Of a stretch of DNA of 64,000 nt, positions 24,000 through 36,140 are shown in pieces. The stretch comes from Toxonevra muliebris (taxonomy: Eukaryota > Arthropoda > Insecta > Diptera > Pallopteridae), in contig OY829326.1 of the NCBI GenBank assembly GCA_963691655.1, forward strand, positions 144,974,998 to 145,038,997, given 5' to 3'. Every line of letters begins with the position of its first letter. Within the stretch, counting starts at the first letter, position 1. The notes below the pieces were generated by a model. That model was not told where the DNA came from. It worked only from the letters and a program-made list of their open reading frames with translations, and did no database searches. Made by a program: the position numbers and the translations under genes.

Positions 24000-25390
24000 A
24001 AATATACGATACTAAATTTTGCCATTGACTACATTCCCCATTAAGGATACATATTATTTCTTCTTCTTAAAGTTCATCTTTACCAAAGTATTGATGTCTA
24101 TATTCCTTTAGAATGGGGCAAATGCCTATAAAATTGTTTAAATCTTCATTTTCTTTTCTGTTGCATAATGAGCACAATTTGGTTGCATTTGTTTTAAATC
24201 TAGTTGCATTTGTTTTAAATCTAGTTGCATTTAATTCAATTAAACTACAACGAGCCTTAAAAATCCACATAATTTCGTGTTGTTTATTGCTGTCCGCAAA
24301 GTAAAGCTGCTCTTTCTGATGCTCTTCTCAATCTTGCTTCATAACTTGAGTCTCTCAATATATTTTCAAGTTCGGTTCTTCTGGTCTCCCATTCGTTTTG
24401 AGTAGAATCTTCAGTCGGCCATTGTAGACTAGGTTCTCTACCCAAATGATTAATATGCTTAGCCCAAAATAGCTTTCCTTTTAATATTTTTCGTGTTAAT
24501 ATGTCTGGCAACCAAACATTATTTTTGTAACGTATCTCAGACGTAGACTATCCTCCATTCCCGTCTCAAGCATTAGTATATAGGCAGGCGTAAAGTTCGA
24601 TAATTTTAATACTCTTTTCATAAAAAATCGCTGCAACTTGTCTACTTGTTCAAAATAAGTATATCCCCAAATTTGTGCGCCGTATGTTTGTATTGCCATG
24701 CACACGGCAAGATATAGTTTCCAATAAGCTGCCAGTGAAATATCTGGTTTATTTAAAAAGTTATTCCGTGCAGCATTGAGGCTGTTTTTCGCAGCGCAAT
24801 TTCTTTTCTCAATATGTTTGGTAAAATTCATTTTTGGTGTGAATATTTATAACACCCAAGTAGCAGTACTGCGTTGCATTTTTAATTGGATCACCTTTAA
24901 AAACCCATCTTTCCTGATTAGATTCGCGCTCTCCTTGTCTAAAAAGCATCATTTCCGATTTGCTTCTATTCACCTCTAGGTTCCAGTGATCGCAATATTT
25001 TTCCAGCCTGCATTTGTGTCGTCCGCAAGAATCACAATATCGTCAGCATATAAGAGCAATCTAATATTTGTGTCTTCTATATTTATGTCACCACCTAATT
25101 GATCTTGAAGATCATTCACATAGAGTGCAAATAGTAATAGCAATAATAGACAGCTTTGTTTCACACCAGATAATGTGTCAAAATCATCAGAAAGTTCCTC
25201 TCCTGTCCACACGGCAGATTTCGTATTGGTGTAAACTGCTTCTTTAAACTTAACAATTTTTGTTGAAACACCTAGTTCATGCAGTTTGTATATTAACGCC
25301 TTTCGTGACATTTTATCAAAAGCTGCCTTAAAATCTACGAAGAAAGCGTAAACTTTCTCGTAAATCTGGTTAGTTATTTTATGCAACGCT
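24000..25390 (-). mobile_element. Non-LTR retrotransposon, 5'-truncated (reverse transcriptase and C-terminus)
   Basis: Minus-strand coding pieces run in order. From 25386: VYAFFVDFKAAFDKMSRKAL (RT block A) and LLLYADDIVILADD, the YADD active site. About 24960-24900: YCDHWNLEVNRSKSEMMLFR and KNATQYCYLGV. From 24831: IQTYGAQIWGYTYFEQVDKL and LETGMEDSLRLRYVTK. The 24511-24284 frame follows, then a Cys-rich end CSLCNRKENEDLNNFIGICP (about 24170-24110). At least four frame breaks make it non-functional. The copy starts inside RT at about 25388. The clade is not one I can assign confidently. Its last 50 bases match the insertion at 21526-21570. Within the C-terminal part a 22-23-bp unit (ctagttgcatttgttttaaa) is repeated two to three times (24180-24240), duplicating the peptide NATRFKT. 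Confidence 0.8.
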
Positions 25391-25485
25391 TACGTGCCCA
25401 GCAAATTTTGGAATTTTTAGTCAAAAATGTGCTGAAGTCGATTTAATTTAAATAGTAGATAAGCTAGAGCTTACATACATATATA

Positions 25486-26815
25486 CAGGGTGACAATCGT
25501 AAAGTGACGCACACATTTCAGCAGTTATTTTCAAAAGGACGTACTTCCATTAAGTACAATTAAGTGTTAACATTGCTGAATATATAAGCATTCATTTGAA
25601 CCCCACCTCATTCAACTGCTGATATATAAGCAATCATTTGAACCCCACCTCATTCAATATAACCTACTTTAGCCTGCACACATGCCTTCAATCGATCCGG
25701 AAATCGTAGGACTGTTCGCCGCAGGACTTCCTGATCAATTTCAGTCCAGGCTTTCTCCAATGAATTTGTCAGCGACTTCAGACTGTGGTGTTGAGATGCA
25801 CAAGCCTTACTCTCTAAAATACTCCAAATAGAGTAGTCCATTGGATTCAAGTCTGGGGAGTATGGTGGCCATTCTTGAGATGTTATGAATCCAGAAAAAT
25901 TGTCTTTTATCCATGTTTGCGTTAATTTTGCCATGTGGGTAGGTGCAGAATCTTGCTGGAAAGTCCAGTTTTCATTTCCAAATGTATCTTGGGCCCAGGG
26001 AAGAACATGTTCATTTAAAATGCTCCGATAAACAACCTGGTCAATTTTAACACCCTCTTCAACGAATATTAGAGGGGTTCTGGCATTAACGGAAACTCCA
26101 GCCCATACCATAACGGAAGCTGGCTTTTGAACTCGGCCAACAGTCCTATTTTGTTGCGATGATGATGTTAGCCACATTCGGTCATTTTGCGCATTGAAAT
26201 GTTGTTCAACCGTGAAATTTTTTTCATCTGTAAACAAGATGTTTTCAACATTTTTTAACACGGAGGAGCGTAGCAACGCCTTGAATCTTTGCAGTCACAA
26301 ATCTTTCTTTTTTTGTGTCAGATCTTGAGCTTTTCGGAGCTTGTACGGCTTAAGATTAAGCTTTGATTTTGCAATGATTCGCACTGTTTCACGGTTTACT
26401 CCCACTTCCTTAGCGATTTTTCTCATTGAGCGCCTTGGATTTCGTTTGATTCGTTTACGAATTTTTTCTGTTAAACCAGTAGTGGCAACTGTTGAAAATT
26501 TTCCCCGGTCTCTATCTCCACAACCCCCAGTTTCATTATATCGAATAATAGCTCGGTCTACCGTACGACTTGACATATTTAAAGCCTTTGCAATTTGACG
26601 GCTACTATAATTTGCCAAATGAAATTTCATAATTTCACGACGAATATTTTTCTTGTCCATTTTTATGGAAATTTCAAAATGTAATAACAAAAATTCAAAT
26701 GAAATTAAAAGCAAAGCCAATGATGAATGAATTTGCTTTTTAAATTAAAGTAACGGTAAATGGCAAAGCTTGCTGCAGAGTATTAAACTTGCGTCACTTT
26801 ACAATTGTCACCCTG
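25486..26815 (-). mobile_element. Complete DD37D (maT-type) transposon, 1330 bp
   Basis: The terminal inverted repeats are 25 bp with one mismatch: cagggtgacaatcgtaaagt then gacgc at 25486-25510, and the reverse of 26791-26815. TA flanks both ends (25484-25485 and 26816-26817), the usual Tc1/mariner target duplication. The transposase gene fills the interior on the minus strand. Just inside the left repeat, a unit of about 40 bp containing catttgaaccccacctcatt is present twice (25575-25615 and 25618-25657), beyond the transposase stop. Intact ends and an almost open gene suggest a fairly recent insertion. It sits about 100 bp to the right of the 5' break of the neighbouring LINE. Confidence 0.9.
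25650..26660 (-). pseudogene. DD37D transposase with a single in-frame stop
   Basis: The likely start is the ATG at 26660 (MDKKNIRREIMKFHLANYSS), with 336 residues to the stop at 25650, a normal length for the family. An earlier in-frame ATG at 26720 adds a hydrophobic leader that is unlikely to be used. Two helix-turn-helix segments are visible: SSRQIAKALNMSSRTVDRAI (about residues 19-38) and RSMRKIAKEVGVNRETVRII (about 76-95). The catalytic triad is FTDEKNF, then FQQDSAPTH, then SPDLNPMDY. Counting between the second and third acidic residues gives exactly 37, and the third is D, hence DD37D. The only lesion is TGA at 26297-26295, between QKKKDL and LQRFKALL; a CGA-to-TGA change is a plausible origin. 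Reading is in frame on both sides of the stop. Confidence 0.88.
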
Positions 26816-26817
26816 TA

Positions 26818-28949
26818 TATATTATAGCTCGTTGCATATATAGTTTGAATTTTCTATGGAAAACTGAAGTAATTTTGTTTTTCTTTCTTTTATAGTATCT
26901 TTATATTTTTGATATATTTCAGAAAAAGGGTCTCAAGAAGTCAAAATTTTGTGATTTTATATTTGGATATCTCGTTAACTGTATGAAATACAGACCCTAC
27001 TTTTCAAGAGGTCTTTAACGTGACTTATTGAAAGTTAGATAGTTTACCTACTACAGGTTGCAGGAATATACGTAGTGCCTCAGTCATGGATGAGTCCTGC
27101 TCATGGGTTCATTCCCCAATATTTGTTAGGAGCATGAATAAATTGAAATTATAATAATTGAGACGGAACTCTTAAGTATAAATAAAACTTAATTAACCAT
27201 AAAATTTTAATTCTGTCACTGTCTAGTTTACTCGCTTACAAACACGCATATTATTTATAAACTAAAACAAAACGAAATAAAAATTACAAAAAACTGAAAA
27301 GAAGGAACACTTAAATAGCAACTTTTTCATTTTCTAAAGCTTCATTATTATTATTTTCTATTATTATTTTTATTATTATTATTAGGTGTTGAAAGTTTTC
27401 AAAAATATGTGCTCAAGTGAAAATATGTATATATGTAATTGTTGTCATAGTTTTTGTTGTTGTAACATTTTACAATAATTAACAAAACAACAATAAACAG
27501 CAACAAGAAAAATACTACTCACACATACGCAAACGTAATACATATAAGCATACAAACATACATACAATTTAAAAGAGTGTTGTCGTCGCTGTTTAAGTTG
27601 AAAAAAGAATAGAAGAAAAGAAGCAGTACAAACTCACACATCTTTAGTTATCTCCTAAAAATATGCTTTGTTTTTTTTTTAACGCTTTTCCATTTTATTA
27701 AAAAAAAAAAAAAACATGCATATGTGTGTATGCTGAATGAGTATGTGTGGCAGCGATGAACATGCTTTGAAGGCGCAGCGTCAGCAATAGCAGAAAAAAG
27801 AAGAAGAAACATTTTTATTCTAATTTTTATTCTCATTTCTATTTGTAAATGTATGTATAAATGTGCATATGTGTGTGTATGAGTGAAGTAGGCAATATTT
27901 GCATACTCAATTGCATTGTAAATTTTTTCCATATGTATATCACATACATATACATACATACACATACTTATGTACATATGTATAAAAGAAATACTAAACA
28001 ATAAAGTAGTGTATAAATATAGCAGAAGCGAAAAAATTGTAGAAGAAAGCAAGAAAATACAAAAAAAAAAAGAGAAAAAAAAATTGAAGAAAAACCAACA
28101 ACAAAATCAGGGTACAGTTTTCATTTTGATGACAAAAAGTCAGGTGGGCACTTGTGTTGATGTTGTTGCAGTAAGTGTTGAATTGTTGATGGATGATGGT
28201 GATGTGTAGATGACTTTGGTATATGTTCATATGCTGACGATGTTGTTGTTATTATTATTATTATTATTATTGTTGTTGTTGTTGTTGTTGTTATAGAAGG
28301 CGATAAGGCGTGGTGGTTCTATACACATGCATACATATTTACACCTTAAGTGGAAAACACTTAACATATTCTAATTATTCATGCTTATTCTGCATTGTTT
28401 TTGTTATTGTTGTTGTTTCTGTTTTTTCTAATAAAAAGAAATATTCAAATGCACACATTTGTTAGAAAGCAATGCAAAAGAGAAGCTATTTCTTTGTGAA
28501 TATTTTGTAAAAATGAATATGTATTCGTTATATTTATATAAATAATTTTCATACAAAAAAAAAAAAAAATATTTATGTAGATAAAGTTATCACTTCAGAA
28601 GTTAGTCTTATCTCATGGTTGTTATTCTTGATCTATGAGTAGACATAAGCACCTATTCTAAAAAACTATCGTTATCGAAATTTTCCTATGAACCATCACA
28701 TTGGTATTCCTGATTCCGATTCGTTCTTGATTTCATCATAATCGTAATTCTGAGACTTTTGTGGCGATCATAACTCTGTTATGCACGCTAATTTGTGTTT
28801 TTCTGTATAAATAAGTAACAAATCAGAATAAATTTAATTTCCCCCGCTTGAATGTTTTTTTTTAGAGGGGCTGAACTTTTTTTTAATAAAGCACACAAAA
28901 TATGATTGAAACACCATAAAAATGGTTTTATTAGCTCATAAATGAAGTG
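26818..28949. repeat. Non-coding stretch with microsatellites and one tRNA-like promoter
   Basis: No gene recognised. At about 27070-27118 there is an A-box-like tagtgcctcagtcatgg and a B-box-like gggttcattcccc, possibly a SINE head. Simple repeats include (ATT)n near 27345-27385 and (TTG/ATT)n at 28240-28293. Confidence 0.45.
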
Positions 28950-30618
28950 AATTTAGTAAATCCCTTATATCGAATGTTGAAGGTGAAGATAATATAGCAT
29001 ACGGTCCTTTGGAGTCTGTTATGTTAAATAGTGTGTTTTATTTTGGTTTTGTTGGTGAATGTGACGTAGCTAGATGTATTATGAAAATTGATTCCAATGC
29101 AATTGGCGAAGATGTCCTCCCAATTAAATTTATTAAAAATGTTTTGCCGTTTATTTTGGGTCCACTTATTCATACTTATTATTAACCACTGCTTCACTAC
29201 CTCCTTTTTTCCTAAACAATAATCCCTTTAGCCAAGAAACCAACCTTTAGCCTCCATACCCAGTGATTTCAGACCTATTAGCATCCTCTCATCACTGTCA
29301 AAAGTTTGTGAAAATCTAATGGCTGAGCAAATGTCCGCATATTTTTATAAAAATGATCTATTGTCACCACTTCAGTCAGGTTTGGTGAAAATCATGAATG
29401 ACATAAAGATATCTTACGACAATGGATTTCACAAAAGCATTTGATAGTGTTAATCACTCGCTGCTATGTGGTAAATTGAAAGCTTTTTATGGATTTGATA
29501 GCAGCGCTGTAACACTTGTGAGTAGCTATTTAAAAGATAGGATGCAAAGTGTTAAAGTTGGAAGTTCATTTTCAAGCTACCTGACTACAAAGTCTGGTGT
29601 TCTGCAAGGTTTGATTCTAGGACCGCTACTTTTCAGTATCTTCATCAACGACATTTTTTCCGTTTGCAAGCATTCTATTATGCACGCTTACGCTGACGAC
29701 ATACAGTTGTATTTGGCCAGTCCAATCGGACTTATTGATGATTTATGTTTACGTATGAATATGGAGTTATTGTAATGGATTTTGAACCCGAGTAAATGGT
29801 GTGTAATTGGTGTGTCTGCGTTAGTAAAATGCGTGAATTTGTTAGTAAAATTGTTAATCTTGGTTTTCATATTAATTCGTCTTTAAGTTGTATCGATCAT
29901 GTGAATAGTGTCGTAAAAAAAGATTTCCTAACCTTTCGTATTCTTAGAAAGACTGCTTAGTATTTACCGCTTGACAAATACAATTAATTCTCCCAATAGT
30001 TTCTTATGCTGACCTTGTATATAGTAAATTAGATTCTCGTTCACCGCATAAGATTGAACTAATTTTCAATAACGCTACAAGATATGGTTATGGCTTGAAA
30101 AAGTTTGATCACATTTCTGACTGGAGAAGGGAATTACTTGGCTGCAATTTTATAGATTACCTCAGGGTCAGAAATTGTATCTATCTGCATAAACTCATTA
30201 TGACCAGAACTCCAGAATAGCTGTATGATAAATTACTGTTTAGCCAGTCCAATCGAATCAGTTACTTGATCCCCCCAAAATTTAAATACTTAAACTCATC
30301 GAGACTTTTTTTCATTAACACCATTCGAATCTGGAACTCATTGCCTAATTATTTACGATGTGTTGTTCACAGTGGCGAATTTAAGCGATTACTTTTTCAA
30401 TATTTCTCTAAATAAGAAAATAAAAAATATACCAATTATCTAATATAATATTTTAACTTATGTATGTTTAGTTTTTAAGGATAAAAACATCCCTTAGTGA
30501 TTAAGTTACACTGTGTTCTCAATTACTATTATTGTATGAAAAAGATTTTATCTTATGTACTTTGTGTTTTTTAAATAAAATAAGTAAACAAATAAAATAA
30601 ATAAAAATAAAATAAATT
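28950..30618 (+). mobile_element. Decayed CR1-like LINE with (AAAT)n tail
   Basis: Plus-strand RT coding is recognisable from about 28990 (ENIAYGPLESVMLNSVFYF, IDSNAIGEDVLPIKFIKNVL). The best block is 29422-29775: MDFTKAFDSVNHSLL, SGVLQGLILGPLLFSIFIND and MHAYADDIQLY (the active-site YADD). The C-terminus at about 30240-30412 reads QSNRISYLIPPKFKYLNSSR and INTIRIWNSLPNYLR. Several frameshifts and stops separate these parts. The tail is an A-rich run of aaataaaat units (30572-30618). Gene order and tail resemble the better-preserved copy at 43632-46379. The start is truncated upstream of RT. Confidence 0.78.
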
Positions 30619-30619
30619 T

Positions 30620-31215
30620 CATAGCATTTAATGTTTAAAAATGATTTCTGGCATATGACCACAGCGGCTACTACCTGCTCAAGAACATTGGGCTGTACTT
30701 TCTCAATAATGCATATACAGTATACCGCCAAACCATTTGAAACACCACAAATTTCCTCTAATTTTGTTTGTAAATGCAGTGAGTTTTAACAGTTTTAAAA
30801 AGATGTTGCCATAATTAGGCAGACACCAACCTGCCAACATTTCACGATGGTGCGTTCCATTGACCGTAACGTTGGCGCCGACCACACTTTCGAAGAAACA
30901 CGGTCCGTTGATCCCTTCGGCATGTAAACCGCACCAAACCGTCACTTAATAGAGTCTTTAAGACCTCTTGCGGATTTTTATCGCTCCAAATAAGGCAAGT
31001 TTGTTTATTTATTTATTCATGGCTGAAGATGACTTTGCGATAAAACAGAGGGTCAACTTTGCAAATGCACGTCGTCTTGGATGGTCTCCAAGTTTATGGA
31101 TCAATTGAATTTTATATGGCTGTAGGCCAAGGTCTTTCCTCGAATTTTGGAAATAAATTTTCACTATTTTTAATTGTTGCTCGAGTGTAAATCTTTGCAC
31201 AGTAACACTGTGCTC
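30620..31215 (-). pseudogene. DDE (IS630/Tc1/mariner-like) transposase remnant
   Basis: The minus strand, from right to left, reads DLGLQPYKIQLIHKLGDHP and RRRAFAKLTLCFI (about 31150-31050). It then reads VTVWCGLHAEGINGPCFFES and VVGANVTVNGTHHREML (about 30945-30830), which matches the VTVWCG ... GPxFFE ... VTVNG block of a DDE transposase family common in insects. The C-terminal GHMPEIIFK is at about 30660-30630. The parts around the catalytic residues are missing or frameshifted. The remnant's end coincides with the tail of the LINE on the left (30618), so the LINE probably inserted in or beside it. Confidence 0.7.
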
Positions 31216-33570
31216 GAATTAAAAAAAAAAATTGTAGCAAACGGGAGGCATACCGTTTTGGTGTATACTACGAAGTTAAGTGTTCCTCGTTTTATTGCGG
31301 TGAAAATTGGTACCGAGGGGTTTTTTGGCATGAAAACACTGAATCTGACATTTATTTGTAGAAAAAAAAAATAATTTTAGACATACCTCCCATACAAAAA
31401 ACCGTCAAAAATCCCCAAAAAGTGGAAAATTTGTATGGGAGGTGCCCTTATTTTACATCGAAATAACTTAAATTTTTACATACAACATTTTTGTCGTTAA
31501 AAAATTAGTTTCTGAAAGTTTCAAACGGTCAAACATTACTAAACAAGTAGATCAAAACGAAAATTACACTATCCGAAAAAATTAATTTTTCTAAAAATAA
31601 CAAGATTCTGAAAGTGGATTCTGATAGAACTCGGAAAATTCCTGCATTTTAAAAGTTACTTTTATAGTTTGAGGCAAAACACAAAAATTTGCAAACCAAA
31701 AAATTCAAAATTAATTATTAAAATCGATTATCCTGCGTGATCCGCTAAACTTATGGTATATTAACTCCCAGAAAATGTTGGGATAACTCAGCATATTTTT
31801 TTCAGTGTACACTTTGAACTTCGATATAATAATGAGTTTCCGCATTGGACACTTTCAAACCAATTTATTTTTCCACTAACATTAACCGTTTAGGATTACA
31901 TACTACAGTCGCTTACCTCAAATTGATTAAATGAAAATTTTCTAGTTTTCCATGCCATCAAATCCACATATGATGATATTTGTTTCGATAGATATGTAAA
32001 AAATTGGTTCCATCTCCCCAGCAGCAAATACAAATATATTCAGTGACACACGCATGTGTAAAATGACTAATTGTATAACTGTCAAATGTGACATTTAGCT
32101 GTCAAAATAAGAAGAATACTTGTGTAACACACACACATACTGACATCGAAACTGGGAAGAAAAAACAAATGAAATTAGGATCATGACTTAAGCCAATCAA
32201 AAAAAAAACATATAAAGGAAAGAAAAAAACGTAACATTTTTATTATAAAACGTAAATGTATACGTATTTATACTTATGTCTAAACGTTTCAAATTAAAAT
32301 ATTTACAAGTATGTGCATTTATGTATTTTTCATACGTTCTTTTTTCGCTCTCTCTCTCTCTCTCTTCCTTTCTGTCTTTCTCTCTCTCTTTCGTTTATAT
32401 ATTCGCTACTTTTTGAGGTTATGTGCAAAAGTGTCAAGCTGTCAAAGTAGTAATTTCTCAAAAGAGCAAATATTGAAAAATGTTACTGGTGGAAGGCAAC
32501 TTAAGCTTCAGTTTTTTTTTACGTCTATATATTTATATAAAGATTTGGTTTTTCGTTTTGAGGGTAATACTGTAACCACATGTGTCCAAAAAACCAAACA
32601 AAAATACATACATTCAAATGTGATTCTCATATGTGTAGATGGATGGATGTGTGTCCAAAAGGATTTTCCGCCCACATACACAAACACATATGTATAGAAT
32701 AACAAAAATATTAGTGATATTATTGTTTATTCAAAGAGCGCAGAAGGTGAAGCTAAGTAGGAAGAAACCTTAGGTGTCACTACCGTACCACATACGGCTA
32801 TATACTTAGTTATATGATCCTGCACGAGGTGGGTGATTTTTTTTTTTTATTTTTTTTTTTTTGCCCAAAACTAATAAGCATGGTATTTTAAATTCCATAA
32901 GTGACATTTGATCATTTGTCATATGCCAGCAACAACAACCAGAGCCACATTTTTATAATAGCACAACAATAACAATATAGAAACTATGAGGAGTAAATCG
33001 CTGCTACTGTTATTTCTACAATATCCGCACTAATGATGCTATTCACCTCTTGTACTCAAAATGAAAATGGGTTTTTGTTCTTCCTTCTTTTCCAGTTTTG
33101 CGTTTTGTTTACAAAAATTCCATCATTCTACTCCAACATTTGTTTGACCCCAGATTTTTGTTTTACTTTTTTTTTTTTAAGTATCAACTTGTAGAGAATG
33201 CAATGATGATGAAACTAATTTTAGCTCGAAGCAATTTTAATTTGTAACCCGGTAAAAAAAAAAAAACAAAAACAAAAACCTCATCTCTACACAACAAAAC
33301 TGAATGAAGAACAACTGAATGAGTGAAAAAAAAAAACAATATAGTAAAAACAAAACAAATTATTGTGAACAATAACTCCGAAACGTAGCTTCAAATCACC
33401 TTTCAGCGTGTGATAGCTCACCTTAACCCATAACTGGCGCCATCAGGCCCGTCATTATGCCATGCCAACAACCACTACCCTGTTGTCGTTTTCTTTTCTC
33501 TACACACTTTCTACACTTTCACAATCCAATGGAAAAATTGCTATGTTTGCTTGGAAAAATGTATATATTT
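31216..33570. other. Non-coding stretch with a short hairpin
   Basis: No gene recognised. Acctcccatacaaa at about 31386 pairs with tttgtatgggaggt at about 31429. A (TC)n run lies at about 32348-32390. An open frame of 128 codons at 32311-32697 is low-complexity at its start and has no known motif. Confidence 0.4.
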
Positions 33571-33574
33571 TTTG

Positions 33575-35010
33575 TGTTGCTTACAAATGTAGATAATACA
33601 AATGTTGACGTGTAGAAAACATATTAAATTGCATGTAGATAATATAAAATACCTTAGCAATGCTGATTTCTTCATTTTCGTAGGTTGTAGTGAAATTTGC
33701 TGCCATATTTTATATTAATATCACATGCATTTAATGTTATTTTTTAAGTAGAAAATTAAAATTGAAAAATTTCTATCTTTGGATATTTTTCGTTTGCAAA
33801 AATATTCAATTTCATTTTGGTGTTTTATAAAAATCGACAATACTATTATATATTCAAGCCTAAAATATTTGAGTTATTGATACAAAATGGGCCGTTCAGA
33901 AAATTTTTCTTGTCGAAAACTTTAAATTTTTTCTACTGAAAAATTAAAAATGCAGAGTTGTAACGATATAACCGCAAATGCGCGAAATGTCTTACTCTTT
34001 TTCTTTTATGGCACAACCTCCCTTGGAGGACCTAGATCAAACTTTCGCATCTATTCATGTTGTGTGAGTTATATTTGTGTATGAATGGAAGTGATCTACA
34101 GTTTTATGTCGAATGCTGAGGCAATTACTACTCTTGGAGTTTTGCCATTGGTGCTGTGTAGAAACAATTTTGTTTTTGTTTACGTGGCGGAAATATAATA
34201 AAAAAGTAGGTAGACAATATATGTAGACAGTAAATTTATTTCATTTTAACAAATATGTAGTAGTGTAACTTTCTCTTACATTTTATAATAATATCCTAAA
34301 ATGATGAGTAATATTTTTCATATAGAATATTAAAATAGAGAAATCGCTGCCTTTGGTAGTGTTGTACATATCTAGACAGCAGACAGTTTTACGTGTAAAA
34401 ATATATAAAAATTAATGTAGACAATATTCAGTTGCATAGAAATGTAGATTTCTTTGTTTTTGCAGGCTGTAGTGAAATTTACTGCCATATTTGATATTAA
34501 TATCTCATTATATTAATATATGTTGGAAAATTAAATTTGTAAACTTGATACCCTTCTCAGAAAAAAGCTTGATGCTGTCGTGTACAAATGATAATACAAA
34601 TGCTTACCCGTAGAAATCATTGAAAAATCATGTAAGCAAAAGCAGTGTTTCTTTTGGCGCATAAATATCTCTGTGGCTAAAGAAACGCGCATTCCGCTTG
34701 AGTATTTTGCAAACAAAACTTGGCAGCACTGTCGTACAAGTGTCAATAATATTGTTTTTAGAAATAAAATCAAAAAATATCATATAAGAGATACCTATAA
34801 ATAAATAAATAAAGATTAGATGTCTCATTGAAGTAAGCGTGTTTAGGGTTAATTTCTTATACAAAGATTTTTTAAATTGGTTATACGTGACAAAAAAAAA
34901 AAACACAACTAATATAAAGTCCCTCAGAAATGTCAATTTGTTTGTTTTTGGAGCTAATCGTGAAATTTTTCCCCGTATTTTATAAGAATAATACATACTA
35001 CTTACTTGTG
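33575..35010. repeat. Diverged direct repeats of a long AT-rich unit
   Basis: A block reading ttcttcattttcgtaggttg then tagtgaaatttgctgccata (about 33668-33710) recurs as tttctttgtttttgcaggct then gtagtgaaatttactgccat at about 34447-34487, and more weakly at about 34935-34985. The flanking atgtagataata/acaaatg-taatacaaatgc segments repeat as well (33585 and 34582). Spacing is about 780 and 490 bp. The nature of the unit is unknown; no protein is encoded. Confidence 0.5.
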
Positions 35011-35489
35011 GTCGGCCATAACACCAGGATTGGTATGTTGGAGTGCTTGCAAGGTGGAAAGATTCAGTGCTCGGTACGGTCAAATATCAAAAACAGAAAT
35101 TAAAGTTTTTTTCTACTTATCTGGATAGACATTTCTCGATTTTAGTTGTATTTTAAAAAAATTTCTAATTGAATTTAAAATCTCATATTTCTTTCAAAAG
35201 TTTTATTTACTAAAGTTGTATAAAGATGTTGTGACTTACTATCACATTCGTACCTCATGAGTTCGGCCAGACCCATATACATTTGGATTCATTTGATGGT
35301 ACATTGAAACGTATTTATATACAATAAGTAAAAAACGCGTCAAAGAACTCGTTTCTTTTCCTCAAAATGTTCAAACCCAGTATGCTAGCAGCATTTAATG
35401 GCATAAACACATAGAGGGCCGCAGGTTTGTACTTTATCTGTCAAAAATAATAATATATACGTTTTGAAGAAACTACAAAATATGGCAAC

Positions 35490-36140
35490 TACACGACTGC
35501 ATGATTTCATTTGCAGTTGCAGTCGTGTTATGCTATAAACACAACCAAAGCAGCCAGCCTCTAACCGCTTACTTCTTCTGAGAGTATAAACACAATAAGA
35601 GCGTCAACCTCTAGCGTCGAGAATATATAAAAGAAAAACAAAACCAAAGCAGTTGGATTTGATTATTGTTTTAACAGCTCAGTTTTTTTTTTATTTACGT
35701 TATCAATTATCAAAAAATAAAAGGAAATCTTCAATATTCTGTAATTTGAAAATATTGTTGTATAAATTAAAATTATTTACATCGTTTATTTGTGCAAAAA
35801 TCATCAAAAGAATGAAGAAACTAAAAGAGAACTCGAAAAAAATACATATATTTTTGTACTAAAACTTGGCAGCACTTGGCTTTTTTTGAAAAATATGGCA
35901 ATGTTTCCCCTCTCACAAGAGAGAAAACATTGTGAAGTTGAGAAAATTTTAATAGAATCTAGTGTAGCGTCGTTGAGGCGGCAGCTAGCCTCAGAAATTT
36001 GTTCCCATACAAATTCATAAAATTTTGTGTGTTTGTTGTTGAAGCTGAGGCCGGCTGCTTTGGTTGTGTTTATACCATTATAACGATAATTGACTGGCGA
36101 CGCCAATTAAAAGTGTTTGCAATTTCAGTTATGCAGTCGC
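35490..36140. mobile_element. Inverted-repeat DNA element
   Basis: The left part contains atgctataaacacaaccaaa then gcagccagcctc (35530-35561). The right part, reversed, contains atggtataaacacaaccaaa then gcagccggcctc (from about 36078). Outside these, ttgcagtcgtgttatg on the left resembles the reversed ttgcgactgcataact on the right. A related shorter copy (ataaacacaataagagcgtc) lies just inside the left arm at 35586. No transposase motif was seen between them; superfamily undetermined. Confidence 0.5.
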
